DNA of 64,000 bases from Granulosicoccus sp045110515 (lineage in GTDB: Bacteria > Pseudomonadota > Gammaproteobacteria > Granulosicoccales > Granulosicoccaceae), in the NCBI GenBank assembly GCA_045110515.1, contig JBGCGD010000002.1, positions 1 through 64,000 of the forward strand. Direction: 5' to 3'. The notes below the pieces were generated by a model. It searched no databases. It was not told where the DNA came from and saw only the letters and a program-made list of their open reading frames with translations. Shown in pieces: positions 36,189 to 45,612 of the stretch (its first letter is position 1; each line of letters starts with the position of its first letter). The position numbers were made by a program, and so were the translations under genes.

Positions 36189-37844
36189 TTGAAATACAGA
36201 AACGTACTGGCCACAGCCTTACTGCTTGCAGCAACCTCAATTGGAGTAATTTCCAACGTTCACGCCGGCGTCAAAGTTGCGTTTATCGGAGATCAAGGTA
36301 ACAACAGCAACAGCCGCGCAGTGCTGACACTGGTTGCTAACGAAGACACTGACCTCCTGTTGATTCAGGGTGATCTTGGGTATGCCGCAAATGCTGCCAA
36401 AACCTGGGATGCAAACATCACCAACGCTCTAGGTAAAGACTTCCCTGTTCTGACAGTCGTAGGTAACCACGAAAATTTTGAATGGCCCACCTACAAGCGC
36501 CTGATTCAGGAACGTATCGATAGAAATCCTGCGCTGGATTGTATCGGCGACACAGGCGTTAAAGCACTTTGTCAGTTTGCCAACATCGACGTCGTGCAAG
36601 TTGCCTCTGGTATTACAGAAGTCGCGGGTGTGAACCCTGACGACAACTATGCCGACTTCATTAGTACGTCCTATTCGTCGCTCACCTCCAACCTTCGATG
36701 GCGCATATGCAGCTGGCATAAAAACCAGAGAGATATGCAACCTGCAAGTAAAGGTAACAGTACCGGCTGGGAAATTTATGATGCCTGTCTTGATGCTGGA
36801 GCAATCATCGCAATGGCCCATGCTCATGCGTATTCGCGCACGCACCTCTTGAGCGACTTCGCTGAAAAAACGGTTATCAGTACCAGCAGCAACATGACAC
36901 TTAAACCCGGACAATCATTTGCCTTTGTATCAGGTCTCGGTGGTCGCGACGTTGTTCCGCAAGAGCACGGTGGCGATTGGTTTGCCTCAATTTATACTGC
37001 ATCGCAAGGAGCCACGCATGGAGCCCTTTTCTGCACCTTCGAAATTACAACAGCAGATTGCTACTTCAAAGCCATTGACGGCGCCATCCCGGACTCGTTT
37101 ACGTTAACACTAGGCGCAGCCTCTCTTCCAGACTTAAGCCAACTATCACCGACAGAACCTAACCGTGAATTCGTATTCTCCCGTACCGATGTAGATGAGT
37201 TTCGTTGGATAGACATCGATGCCGAGGGACAACTTTCCAGCACATGGATTGATAGCAGCTGTGCAGAAGCACTAGGCGGGCCGACTGCTTCTGGTGATTG
37301 GGACACACTGATTACCCTAGCACCTTCCACCAAAAGCATTGAAACCCCTTGCGATGTTCCGTCTTCAAGCGCGGATGATGCAGAGCCTACATTCACAGAC
37401 ACCCGAGACACAGGCTATGTTTTCTCACGTACGGATACTTCTGAATACCGCTGGATAGACAAAACGACAGACGGTCGATGGGGAAGTATTTGGATAGATG
37501 AGAACTGCGCGAACTACATGGGCGGTGCTGTCCAATTCGGCAACTGGGAAATACTCTCTGCACAAGCACCTGCCTTCGATGCCATCGAAAATCCTTGCCC
37601 TGTCCTGACAGGATCCTCAGAGCATTCGTCTCCCGGAAGATTTAACGATATCGGCTATGTTTTTTCGCGCACCGACAAAGAAGAGCTTCGATGGATTGCG
37701 CGGGACAACGAAGGACGGTGGGGCAGCATTTGGATTAATCAAGAATGCTCTGAACTTCTAGGTGGACCCAAAGCCTCGGGGGATTGGTTCGAGCTAATGA
37801 GAGAAGCGCCTGGGTTCGATTCCATTCCAAACCCCTGCTTGTAG
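36189..37844 (+). CDS. Secreted calcineurin-like phosphoesterase with three C-terminal repeats
   Basis: A 551-residue exported protein. Signal peptide to about residue 26. A metallophosphoesterase core follows: FIGDQG (D35), GDLGY (D62), VGNHE (N93-H94), SWHKNQ (H177) and AHAHAYSRT (211-218). The C-terminal 220 residues hold three copies of a module of about 62 residues starting YVFSRTD, with RWID, WGSIWI, a Cys, GG and a final NPCP-like Cys (about 328-389, 410-471, 490-550). TTG start with a near-perfect GAGGAGG six nt upstream. The substrate is unknown; repeats may bind a surface or polysaccharide. It converges with the CotH gene. Confidence 0.8.
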   Translation: MKYRNVLATALLLAATSIGVISNVHAGVKVAFIGDQGNNSNSRAVLTLVANEDTDLLLIQGDLGYAANAAKTWDANITNALGKDFPVLTVVGNHENFEWPTYKRLIQERIDRNPALDCIGDTGVKALCQFANIDVVQVASGITEVAGVNPDDNYADFISTSYSSLTSNLRWRICSWHKNQRDMQPASKGNSTGWEIYDACLDAGAIIAMAHAHAYSRTHLLSDFAEKTVISTSSNMTLKPGQSFAFVSGLGGRDVVPQEHGGDWFASIYTASQGATHGALFCTFEITTADCYFKAIDGAIPDSFTLTLGAASLPDLSQLSPTEPNREFVFSRTDVDEFRWIDIDAEGQLSSTWIDSSCAEALGGPTASGDWDTLITLAPSTKSIETPCDVPSSSADDAEPTFTDTRDTGYVFSRTDTSEYRWIDKTTDGRWGSIWIDENCANYMGGAVQFGNWEILSAQAPAFDAIENPCPVLTGSSEHSSPGRFNDIGYVFSRTDKEELRWIARDNEGRWGSIWINQECSELLGGPKASGDWFELMREAPGFDSIPNPCL

Positions 37845-37866
37845 TCTTTGAAAAACCTCAGTGTCG

Positions 37867-40449
37867 TTAGGGTGATGTGAATTTCATAACACCCACTCTC
37901 ATCTCGCCATCGATGACCGGTCGGTTACTGGCGACCTGCCAAAACTCATCAGGATTTGCCGATGATCTTGCAATGAGCCTGGCATAGCGAGTACCAGAAC
38001 CTATCTGGCTTGCGTCGATGTAGTAACCATTACCGTCACTTTCAGACAAACCGGTTAAGCTCAATAGCTGATCATCGTCACCAAATTCCGGAGAGGAGGA
38101 AATTTCAAGTTCATAGCTTATGCTATTGCCTGCCATATCGTGAGCAGCCCGCCAGCGGAATCTCAGCGAATCACCCGATCGCTCCACGTCTCTTAATTTA
38201 GGTGGAAACGGTATACCGTAATTCTGTAATACGGCATGATTCTGGGCAACATGGCTGGCAAAGTCACGACTGTTGCTCTTATCATAAGCAAAGTTATGCT
38301 CAATGTCCGGCATACGGCCTGCGTATTCACTGACCACCTCAGAATACTGTCTTGCAAGATCAGAAATCGTGCTATCGCTCAGATAGTTGTTTCTAAGCTC
38401 ATTAGCCCTCGCCACAATTTGCTGGTAGATCCCTGGTTGACGGTAGTATCGATTAAGAAAGTTACTGGCACGCCCCTTTGAGAAGCCATAGTAAAGACGG
38501 CGAAACAATTCACTGGTCTCAAGAGTGTTTACCGGCTTCTGTTCAACGGCAAATGTTCCGTCGTAGTCCCAGGGTAGAAAATAGAATTTATCTGTACCCA
38601 CTGGGTTATAGAGGTAAAAGTTATGTGTCACTGCATCCATTTGATGCAAAAGAAAATTGACCGTGACCCATGCGAGCACGTTGTCTTTATCAAAATATTG
38701 CTCAAGGATGGAATCAAACGATCGTTCGTTATCGTTCACCGCCTTAATCATCTCAATCACCTTACTGTGATTGTCTCCTGATTTTGGATCGAGCCGGGTT
38801 TCAAAACGATCATCATCTAGAGGTTCGCCATCGCTATCAACCGCAAGATATTCAAGATCACTCAACGCGAATACAAATTCTTCTATTTTGTAGATGTTGT
38901 CATCTGTATCCCATCCACGATTAACCAGGTACTCTTTGCCGACGTATTCTGCGTGCGTGAATAGTCCGTAGTCTTCAGGGCCCGCCCCATCGTCAATCCA
39001 TAAGTTAACGAATTGTGTTTTCAAACTCGGCAAATGTGGAATGTCTTGCATTAAATCAAATGCTAATTTGTTTCTTATACGCGATTGATCGTAGGGCATC
39101 TTGTTAAGCTGGAGACGTCGCTCACCACGCCATAGCTCTTTCTTACTATCAAGCTTTATGCGAAACGATTTTTGCGGCGCTAAACGGGTAAAGCCACCAC
39201 GCTGTCTCAGCTCTGCATTGTTGATCGAACCATCGTCGGGTAAATCATCGCCTTGGAAATGAATAGCAATATCAACCGTAAAATCATCGTTACCGTCAGT
39301 ATCGGACTTCACATCATTCAACGTACAGCCTGACTCATCATCAGCAGTACAGACGCCCGGCGTTGTGACTGTACGCACATCGAGTCGCACAACATCAACG
39401 GTTCCATAGCCGTGTTGATCAAAGTAACCGTCCGGCTCCTGAATCGCCACAGCTGTTGAATTGTTAGAAGGACCTTCAGTAAGCGAACCTCCTGTAGTGC
39501 TTAGACTAATGGCCACAGGCGCAGAACGAATCCCCGCGGAACTGATAGCGACAAGCTTAAACACATACGTACTGCCGGGAGACAATTCATCATCATAAAA
39601 GCTGACGCCATCGGTGGTACCCAATGGAACGTTGTCTCTGGATAGCTCATAGCTCAAACCCGGTGTATCTACTCTATCCCAGAAGATCTCTGCCGCGCGC
39701 GATGAATACACTGAGGCGCGCACGCCGGTTGGAGCCGGTACGCTACCCGCCAGCGGGTCGTCATCGACAAGACCGGACTCTCTGGGTGTTGAAGACTCCG
39801 GCATCGCGACCTTCACAACTGAAGGGGCTGATTGGTTTCCCATAAGATCAACCGCGACAACTTGATACGTATGATCTTGTCCAGAAGCTAAATTGCGAGC
39901 ATAGTAGCTAACCCCGTTCGTTGTCTCGAGTAAGAAGCCATCTTTAGATACTTCGTACATCAAACCAAATTGGGGCGAACGATCCCAGAAAATTTCAGCC
40001 GAACGAGAAGAATAAATATCAGCCCGTAAACCGGCAGGTGCACCTAATTCGGTAGGTTCTTCAGGCGCCGAGCCCACGCCACCAGAAGCACGCTCACCCA
40101 AGGAGAAACTGACCGATGAAGGAGCCGAGCGAACACCTGCTGTATCCACAGCAATAATGTCATACGTGTAGGATGGCCCCCGGCTTAGAGACTTATCAAC
40201 AAAGCTCACACCGTCGGTTGTAACGACAAACTGTCCGTCGCGCAGGATTTCATACCTTAAGCCTGGTGTGTCAGAACGTTGCCAGAAAAGTTCTGCAGTC
40301 GTGCGGGAATATATTTTGTAGGTTAACGATTCCGGGCTAGCAAGGTCTTGTGCAAAAACTACATTGCCTGCCATTGCTAGCAATGCAAACGGAATGATTT
40401 TTTTAAAAGGCACAATAGTGCCTAATTCAAACTGCTTTGATCGCTTCAT
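37867..40449 (-). CDS. Secreted CotH-kinase-family protein with three FN3-like repeats
   Basis: An 860-residue exported protein. Signal peptide to about residue 34. Three fibronectin III-like repeats (about 38-118, 138-216, 240-318) share YSSRSAEIFWDR and DGVSFYD elements. A CotH-like region (about 345-735) holds FLLHQMDAVTHNFYLY and FLPWDYDGTF, in which the His/Asp/Asn and Asp residues match the atypical protein kinase fold of spore coat CotH. A further beta domain follows (about 750-860). It may phosphorylate or assemble extracellular proteins; target unknown. ATG 40449 follows AGGGAT; a TTG one codon upstream is also open. Confidence 0.8.
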   Translation of the reverse strand: MKRSKQFELGTIVPFKKIIPFALLAMAGNVVFAQDLASPESLTYKIYSRTTAELFWQRSDTPGLRYEILRDGQFVVTTDGVSFVDKSLSRGPSYTYDIIAVDTAGVRSAPSSVSFSLGERASGGVGSAPEEPTELGAPAGLRADIYSSRSAEIFWDRSPQFGLMYEVSKDGFLLETTNGVSYYARNLASGQDHTYQVVAVDLMGNQSAPSVVKVAMPESSTPRESGLVDDDPLAGSVPAPTGVRASVYSSRAAEIFWDRVDTPGLSYELSRDNVPLGTTDGVSFYDDELSPGSTYVFKLVAISSAGIRSAPVAISLSTTGGSLTEGPSNNSTAVAIQEPDGYFDQHGYGTVDVVRLDVRTVTTPGVCTADDESGCTLNDVKSDTDGNDDFTVDIAIHFQGDDLPDDGSINNAELRQRGGFTRLAPQKSFRIKLDSKKELWRGERRLQLNKMPYDQSRIRNKLAFDLMQDIPHLPSLKTQFVNLWIDDGAGPEDYGLFTHAEYVGKEYLVNRGWDTDDNIYKIEEFVFALSDLEYLAVDSDGEPLDDDRFETRLDPKSGDNHSKVIEMIKAVNDNERSFDSILEQYFDKDNVLAWVTVNFLLHQMDAVTHNFYLYNPVGTDKFYFLPWDYDGTFAVEQKPVNTLETSELFRRLYYGFSKGRASNFLNRYYRQPGIYQQIVARANELRNNYLSDSTISDLARQYSEVVSEYAGRMPDIEHNFAYDKSNSRDFASHVAQNHAVLQNYGIPFPPKLRDVERSGDSLRFRWRAAHDMAGNSISYELEISSSPEFGDDDQLLSLTGLSESDGNGYYIDASQIGSGTRYARLIARSSANPDEFWQVASNRPVIDGEMRVGVMKFTSP

Positions 40450-40656
40450 CAAATATCCCTAGTCTATTTCCCGAATCGCTTTTCGCAGCTAAGCCATATG
40501 ACATGGCCCGGATTAAAAATACGAAAGGTTACGGAGGGATAGTAGACTAAGGTGGTGGCGAGTAAATAGGTAAAAGTGCCACTGTAACGAAAAGAAGGTC
40601 GCTTTCTTTCGCTAAAGGATGAACTTTAAGGTCTAGATGGGCTTCTTCGGGGAATA

Positions 40657-41256
40657 CTAGCGCCGAGCTTTTAATTCACGATAACGCTCTCTCTCAGCCA
40701 AAAACCGCGCAGCCATTTTATTACGCTCAATCACTTTGGCGTTAAGAATTGCAAGCGAGCTGCTAAGTCTCGTATGTGCCTGAGATAAATCCCTGTATAA
40801 GCCTGAAGAGTTGTTTTCATAGCTAGCGTCTCCCTCTTGCACTTTAATTCGCTGTTTTATATCGACAGCACGTACACGAAAGGACTCGGCTTGACTAGCA
40901 ATATGCTCCATCTGGGTATCGAGCAAAGCCAGTCGCCTGTCGTGAGCTAAGACCAGTTCGTCTTCGGTGCGAAAAGTGTCCAACAACGCACGATCCCGAG
41001 AATCTAATTGCTCCCTTTCCTCCAGAGCGCGAAGCTTCTGGCGTCGCTCATCCCGGCTGAGAACTTCCCGAAAAACGACACCTTGCTTGTTCAGAACACT
41101 ATGACCGTTTTGATGGGTAGGTTCAGGCATGCGATCACCATAGAACACCTGCCCGTCTTTTACATACCGGTACACCTCTGCTTGTGCAGTAGACAGAGGC
41201 AACAACAGCGCAACTGCGCCGAAAGAAATGACTCGAGATAGAGGTGTGGGTTCCAT
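40657..41256 (-). CDS. DUF4124-domain periplasmic protein
   Basis: A 199-residue protein with a signal peptide ending near AQA-E and then VYRYVKDGQVFYGDRMPE, a DUF4124 motif found in many gammaproteobacterial envelope proteins. The rest is a long charged helix, probably coiled coil (about 60-195), with no cysteines. Function unknown. Its start is close to the divergent xthA region. Confidence 0.75.
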   Translation of the reverse strand: MEPTPLSRVISFGAVALLLPLSTAQAEVYRYVKDGQVFYGDRMPEPTHQNGHSVLNKQGVVFREVLSRDERRQKLRALEEREQLDSRDRALLDTFRTEDELVLAHDRRLALLDTQMEHIASQAESFRVRAVDIKQRIKVQEGDASYENNSSGLYRDLSQAHTRLSSSLAILNAKVIERNKMAARFLAERERYRELKARR

Positions 41257-41364
41257 AGTCCAAGTAGCGACTGGAGCAAAATACTTCTAAGCCTTACTAC
41301 CATGTTCTGTGGACCATACCCCCGAATTTCCAGCGAAGACTTAACGCCATGTACAATCGGGAAT

Positions 41365-42144
41365 ATGAGAATTATTACCGCAAACCTCAACGGCGTACGC
41401 TCAGCCGCCTCCAAAGGCTTTTTCAAATGGCTTATGCGGCAACGAGCCGATGTCGTTTGTATTCAGGAAACCAAGGCTCAGGAATGGCAACTTGAAGACC
41501 CGCAGTTTCACCCTAGGAGCCTACACTGTTACTACCACGATGCCGAAAAAAAGGGCTACAGCGGTACCGCTTTGTTTTCTAAGTTAGAACCAACAAAAGT
41601 CATTCACGGAATGGGGGTTAACTGGATTGATTGTGAAGGTCGGTATCTGGAAGCACGCTTCGGCAACTTGTCGGTAGTCTCCTTGTACTTACCCTCGGGC
41701 ACCAGTGGTGAAATCCGGCAAGCCTATAAATATAAGATGATGGATACGCTGTTACCGCATTTAAAAAAACTTAGAGCAAGCAAGCGCTCGGTGATTGTTT
41801 GCGGCGACTGGAACATAGCGCACACGGAAGCAGATATCCGCAATTGGAAAGGCAATAAGAAGAACTCTGGATTTCTTCCTGAGGAACGCGCCTGGCTCGG
41901 CGAGCTTTTCGAAAAACACCGCTTTTCTGATGCATTCAGACAATTGCCGCAAAAAGAACACGAGTACACCTGGTGGTCCCAGCGGGGACAGGCTCGCGAG
42001 AAAAACGTCGGCTGGCGAATCGACTATCAAATTATCAGTGACGACCTTGCACCGAAAGTCAAAAAGACCCGCGTGTATCGTGATCAGTTTTTCTCAGACC
42101 ACGCGCCACTCATTATTGACTACGACTTCGACATTCAACGCTGA
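41365..42144 (+). CDS. xthA: Exodeoxyribonuclease III
   Basis: About 259 residues from ATG 41365 (MRIITANLNGVRSA), preceded by GGGA. Family motifs: VCIQETKAQ (Glu), ICGDWNIAHTEADI (Asp and Asn), and the end WRIDYQI with SDHAPLIIDYD. Metal-dependent AP endonuclease and 3' exonuclease in base excision repair. The 21 residues upstream in the same frame are not part of the family. It converges with the following membrane-protein gene. Confidence 0.94.
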   Translation: MRIITANLNGVRSAASKGFFKWLMRQRADVVCIQETKAQEWQLEDPQFHPRSLHCYYHDAEKKGYSGTALFSKLEPTKVIHGMGVNWIDCEGRYLEARFGNLSVVSLYLPSGTSGEIRQAYKYKMMDTLLPHLKKLRASKRSVIVCGDWNIAHTEADIRNWKGNKKNSGFLPEERAWLGELFEKHRFSDAFRQLPQKEHEYTWWSQRGQAREKNVGWRIDYQIISDDLAPKVKKTRVYRDQFFSDHAPLIIDYDFDIQR

Positions 42145-42180
42145 GCACTAGGTTGCACGCAGTGCCGTACTAAGCCTGTC

Positions 42181-42858
42181 TCATTTACGCCATTTTTTGC
42201 GCATGGCAATCAGGAAAGCCGCCATCATTTGCGCACTGCGCCTGTTGACCTTTGTCGGATGATTTTCAGCGTTTCGAGCTGCTTGGTCGTAAGCTGAGTA
42301 AGTCTCTTCTGATTCCTCCTCTTCCTCTTCTTCATCAGCCCAACTCGAGGCAGCATAGCCTTTACGCACATGGCTCTTTCGCTGTGCATCTAACACAACA
42401 TCAGTACTTCTATGCCAGTCCATTGCTTTAGTTAAGCTATTCAGCAAGTTATTAGCCTGATCGATATTTTGAGCCGTAATGGGCAACTTACTGCCATCAA
42501 TAAACGTGACTACCAAGTGATGAGTGATTCGAGCATTAAAAACGACAAAACCAAACAGTACGCATAGAGCCAGACTTGCAATAAGCATAAACCATGGAAC
42601 CACCGTTGACAGACTGTCATTACTAAAATGGTACAGGCTGTAAATCATCAACAACACCCCAACGACTATAAATGTATAGGGTATAGCCAGTTGCGGCTTG
42701 ATCGATTTAACATCCAACCTGACAACTGTTCGAATGGCATAGCGAGAATTGTCAAACGCTAACCAGGAAGGGCTCACACTAAAACGGTCGTCACTAAAGA
42801 GAACATTCGACGCGTCGCTAGCCGCAGATTCGGTCGCTCTTGACGGCGTTACTATCAA
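42181..42858 (-). CDS. Two-helix membrane protein, DUF6232-like
   Basis: A 225-residue protein. Residues 20-45 fit the start of DUF6232-type proteins (FSVSPSWLAFDNSRYAIRTVVRL), two membrane helices lie at about 62-78 and 88-108, and the soluble C-terminal part contains a run of acidic residues (EEEEEESEE) and a basic end. Function unknown. Its TTG start overlaps the stop of the upstream gene by 4 nt (TTGA), so translation is probably coupled. Confidence 0.55.
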   Translation of the reverse strand: MIVTPSRATESAASDASNVLFSDDRFSVSPSWLAFDNSRYAIRTVVRLDVKSIKPQLAIPYTFIVVGVLLMIYSLYHFSNDSLSTVVPWFMLIASLALCVLFGFVVFNARITHHLVVTFIDGSKLPITAQNIDQANNLLNSLTKAMDWHRSTDVVLDAQRKSHVRKGYAASSWADEEEEEEESEETYSAYDQAARNAENHPTKVNRRSAQMMAAFLIAMRKKWRK

Positions 42859-43349
42859 TGTAGCACCGGTGGGCGAGCAGGCTCCTCCAGCTCATCAAAT
42901 TCGTCATCCATATCATCAAAACCCATTTGATCGAACCGGTGGTAATCCTCGAATTCATCCTGAAACGCTGAATCGGGCTCCGGGGAAGCATGATGCAACA
43001 ACATACGCCACCCACCTTCTTCAACATGATAAATATTGGTAGACACCATAATGCTCACAACCTGTCCGTCCAGCTCGATTTCTTCTCTCACTAAATGGAT
43101 AGCCATTTCATCGTTACCCGTATAAAGGGTGTCGACTATGGTGAAACTAAGTGCAGGTGAGTCGGCGAACAGATCAACAAAACTATCCATCACCGCTTTG
43201 CGCCCCTCTATGCGAGATGCCCCCGGGTGTACACATACGATGTTGTCTTCTGTCGACCACACAGCATCCAGCGACTGAATATCGGCTCGCTCAATGGATT
43301 CGTAGAAAGCGGCTTCCGCCTCCTCGGGTGTCTTAAATAGTTTACTCAC
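42855..43349 (-). CDS. NTF2/SnoaL-like protein
   Basis: A 164-residue protein with an NTF2-fold core: YESIERADIQSLDAVWSTEDNIVCVHPG and GRKAVMDSFVDLF, then GWRMLLHHASP, as in YybH/SnoaL_3-type proteins. The C-terminal 35 residues are acidic and probably disordered (DDMDDEFDELEEP). Enzymatic role unknown. GTG start; overlaps the following gene by 4 nt. It lies 38 nt downstream of cysQ, so all three may form one operon. Confidence 0.75.
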   Translation of the reverse strand: MSKLFKTPEEAEAAFYESIERADIQSLDAVWSTEDNIVCVHPGASRIEGRKAVMDSFVDLFADSPALSFTIVDTLYTGNDEMAIHLVREEIELDGQVVSIMVSTNIYHVEEGGWRMLLHHASPEPDSAFQDEFEDYHRFDQMGFDDMDDEFDELEEPARPPVLH

Positions 43350-43387
43350 GCAGTACCAGGGTCTTTGTTCACCCCGTCAGTCTAAAG

Positions 43388-44212
43388 CTAAAGCGCTTCG
43401 GGCGGGAGATGTTGTAACCAATCGACTTGATCGTCTCCAAAAACCAGAAAGTTTGGGTTGATCAATGTCTCGCGCATATTGTAAGTCAGGTCGCGGCTGC
43501 GTGTATCGGTAACGTGCCCGCCGGCCTCTACCACAATGCATTGTGACGCTGCAGTGTCCCACTCACCTGTTGGCCCGAGACGGGCGTAAATATCCGCCAC
43601 GCCTTCAGCCACCAAGCAGGATTTCAAGGCTGATCCCATGGGGATTTCATCATGTTCACCGATAGCATCGAGAAACTGCTGCATTTTCGGACCGGTGATC
43701 GGGCTACGGCTTCGAGCGACCGTCACAGGGTTAGGCGCTGCCCTGACATGAATAGATTCTGGAAAAGACTCGCCTATCTGCTTGTACGAGCCACAGCCTT
43801 GCGTGGCAAAGTAAGCAACATCGAGTACCGGTGCAAACACGACACCCGCAACGGGCTTATTTTCGGAGATTAACGCGATGTTGACTGAGAATTCACCGTT
43901 GCGCCGGAGAAACTCGCGGGTTCCATCCAACGGATCCACCAACCAATAAGCTCCCCACTCATGACGTTCTTCAAATGTCACAGAGTCTGACTCTTCAGAT
44001 AACACAGGCAGTGTTGGAGCAAGGGCACGCAGCTTTTCGACAATGATGTCGTGGGCCGCCATATCCGCAGTCGTAACTGGCGTTTCATCGGCCTTATAAC
44101 AAACGTCGTACTCGTGACCCGCATACACTTCGACAATTCGCCTGCCAGCATCACGCGCGATGGCGAGAGCCTCTCGCGTTAGTCGTTCTGCAATGTGTAA
44201 TTCGAAACCCAT
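43388..44212 (-). CDS. cysQ: 3'(2'),5'-bisphosphate nucleotidase
   Basis: A 274-residue inositol-monophosphatase-fold enzyme. Motifs: LSEESDS, the metal site WLVDPLDGTREFL and the second site GEWDTAASQCIVVEAGG. CysQ hydrolyses PAP (adenosine 3',5'-bisphosphate), needed for sulfate assimilation and CoA-derived PAP recycling. Normal length. Confidence 0.93.
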   Translation of the reverse strand: MGFELHIAERLTREALAIARDAGRRIVEVYAGHEYDVCYKADETPVTTADMAAHDIIVEKLRALAPTLPVLSEESDSVTFEERHEWGAYWLVDPLDGTREFLRRNGEFSVNIALISENKPVAGVVFAPVLDVAYFATQGCGSYKQIGESFPESIHVRAAPNPVTVARSRSPITGPKMQQFLDAIGEHDEIPMGSALKSCLVAEGVADIYARLGPTGEWDTAASQCIVVEAGGHVTDTRSRDLTYNMRETLINPNFLVFGDDQVDWLQHLPPEAL

Positions 44213-44353
44213 AGCTAGAGTGTCGTCAAGTCCTAGTTTGCTAGCGGCAGATTATGCAGACTATTGACGGAACTACTGCGCTTTTTGGAAACACATGCTC
44301 CCCCTCACGTCATAGCCATCGTTTGAATACGACATTAGTGTTGGCTATCCGTT

Positions 44354-45127
44354 TCACATCAAGCGGTTAACGTTGCCTTTTCTCTGAAAACGAACCCGTC
44401 CATTCCCATCTGCCGGGCCCATCTGGCGCAAACCATTCACTACCGCCTGCGGTGCTGACGGCGACGGAGTAAACAGTACGTTCGCCGTGAAATCTCCGTT
44501 AAGACTCAGGGTGACGCTACCATCCATCGCAATGTCACCGCCTGAGGCTTTAAGTGTAATCACGTGCGCCTGCTCGCCTTGTGGCTTGATATCAACGTTT
44601 ACTGTGCCAAGAGAGGTCGGTATCGGGCTCTCTAGCGCTGCGTTGTTCCAGGTTAACGTGCCTTCGGCCTCGGTTAATAAGTTGTTAACGAGCGTTATTT
44701 GCTCGATATTTCCGACGAGCTCGCCGCCAAAGCTGGCTATCGGAACCGGCAAGAGTGGCTCAAGGGCTTTGGCCTGTGCATTGAAGTCAAAGTCGCTGAC
44801 TGAAACGTTGCCATTCCACCCACGTGTGGCGAGGCCCTGTCCCGAACCACCGTACCCATCGAAACTGAAGGATGCCCCCGCACCGCCTTTTAGCAAGGTT
44901 TGTGGAGCCAGTGCCCAACCAACATTCTGGAACTCCAACGGAAGAAGATCGTCAGTGGATCGCACCGTGGCGATCTGTCCTTTGTACAACTTGCCCGACA
45001 CTCCTTCCAAGGCAACAGGACCCAACTGCGGACGAACTCGATCGACAACTGGCGCCGCCGGAAAGAGGACGACCATTGCCACGAGGTATGCAACACATCC
45101 GATAATAAATAGACCAATAAAGCGCAT
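44354..45127 (-). CDS. gspN: Type II secretion protein GspN
   Basis: A 257-residue inner-membrane protein with a single N-terminal helix and a periplasmic beta-rich body (VSGKLYKGQIA, QNVGWALAPQTLL, GVNGLRQMG-like end). GspN is an accessory subunit absent from many systems. Its start overlaps the gspM stop by 1 nt. Last gene of the gspG-N operon. Confidence 0.85.
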   Translation of the reverse strand: MRFIGLFIIGCVAYLVAMVVLFPAAPVVDRVRPQLGPVALEGVSGKLYKGQIATVRSTDDLLPLEFQNVGWALAPQTLLKGGAGASFSFDGYGGSGQGLATRGWNGNVSVSDFDFNAQAKALEPLLPVPIASFGGELVGNIEQITLVNNLLTEAEGTLTWNNAALESPIPTSLGTVNVDIKPQGEQAHVITLKASGGDIAMDGSVTLSLNGDFTANVLFTPSPSAPQAVVNGLRQMGPADGNGRVRFQRKGNVNRLM

Positions 45128-45597
45128 TAACTGCGCTCCATATTGAAACGCGCACTCACGGTTCCTTGATTCTTACGACTAATGGTCAAGGTGGAAACTT
45201 GCAAACCATACAATTCCAGCTCAGCCAGAACTCGAACGAGTTTATCGAATTCAACTTCGGCATATTGGACACGGGCGCCGTTCGCGCCGCTGGGTTCAAC
45301 ACGCTCTGGCGGATCCATACTGGCCTGACGGATGACCTGATCGATCAGCAGGTAGGGTGCTTTATCAGAAGTTTTTAGCTGCGAAGAGCCTGCGTTAGCA
45401 GCCTTGAGCTGTGCCGCACCACGGCGCACGAATTCTAATGTCTCTGATTTGGCCACAAGCGCTTGCTCGGCCCTGGCCTGACTCGTGATCATAGGATGCC
45501 AGATGAGCGCGTAGATAAGCCCTAGGATTGTCAACGCAGACACAACGACAACGATCATGCGATCGCGTGGTGACTGCCTTAAGTACCATTCTTTCAT
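45127..45597 (-). CDS. gspM: Type II secretion protein GspM
   Basis: A 156-residue bitopic protein with a membrane helix at about 15-33 after a short cytoplasmic end (KEWYLRQSPRDRMIVVVV, typical of GspM), then a periplasmic ferredoxin-like domain. It binds GspL in the inner-membrane platform. It is 15 nt after gspL. Confidence 0.9.
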   Translation of the reverse strand: MKEWYLRQSPRDRMIVVVVSALTILGLIYALIWHPMITSQARAEQALVAKSETLEFVRRGAAQLKAANAGSSQLKTSDKAPYLLIDQVIRQASMDPPERVEPSGANGARVQYAEVEFDKLVRVLAELELYGLQVSTLTISRKNQGTVSARFNMERS

Positions 45598-45612
45598 TTC
45601 GCTATAGCTCCG

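Noticed and set aside
36429..36914. 161-codon minus-strand ORF
   Set aside because: Antisense to the phosphoesterase catalytic domain.
44487..45146. 219-codon plus-strand ORF
   Set aside because: Antisense to gspN, which has clear family features.
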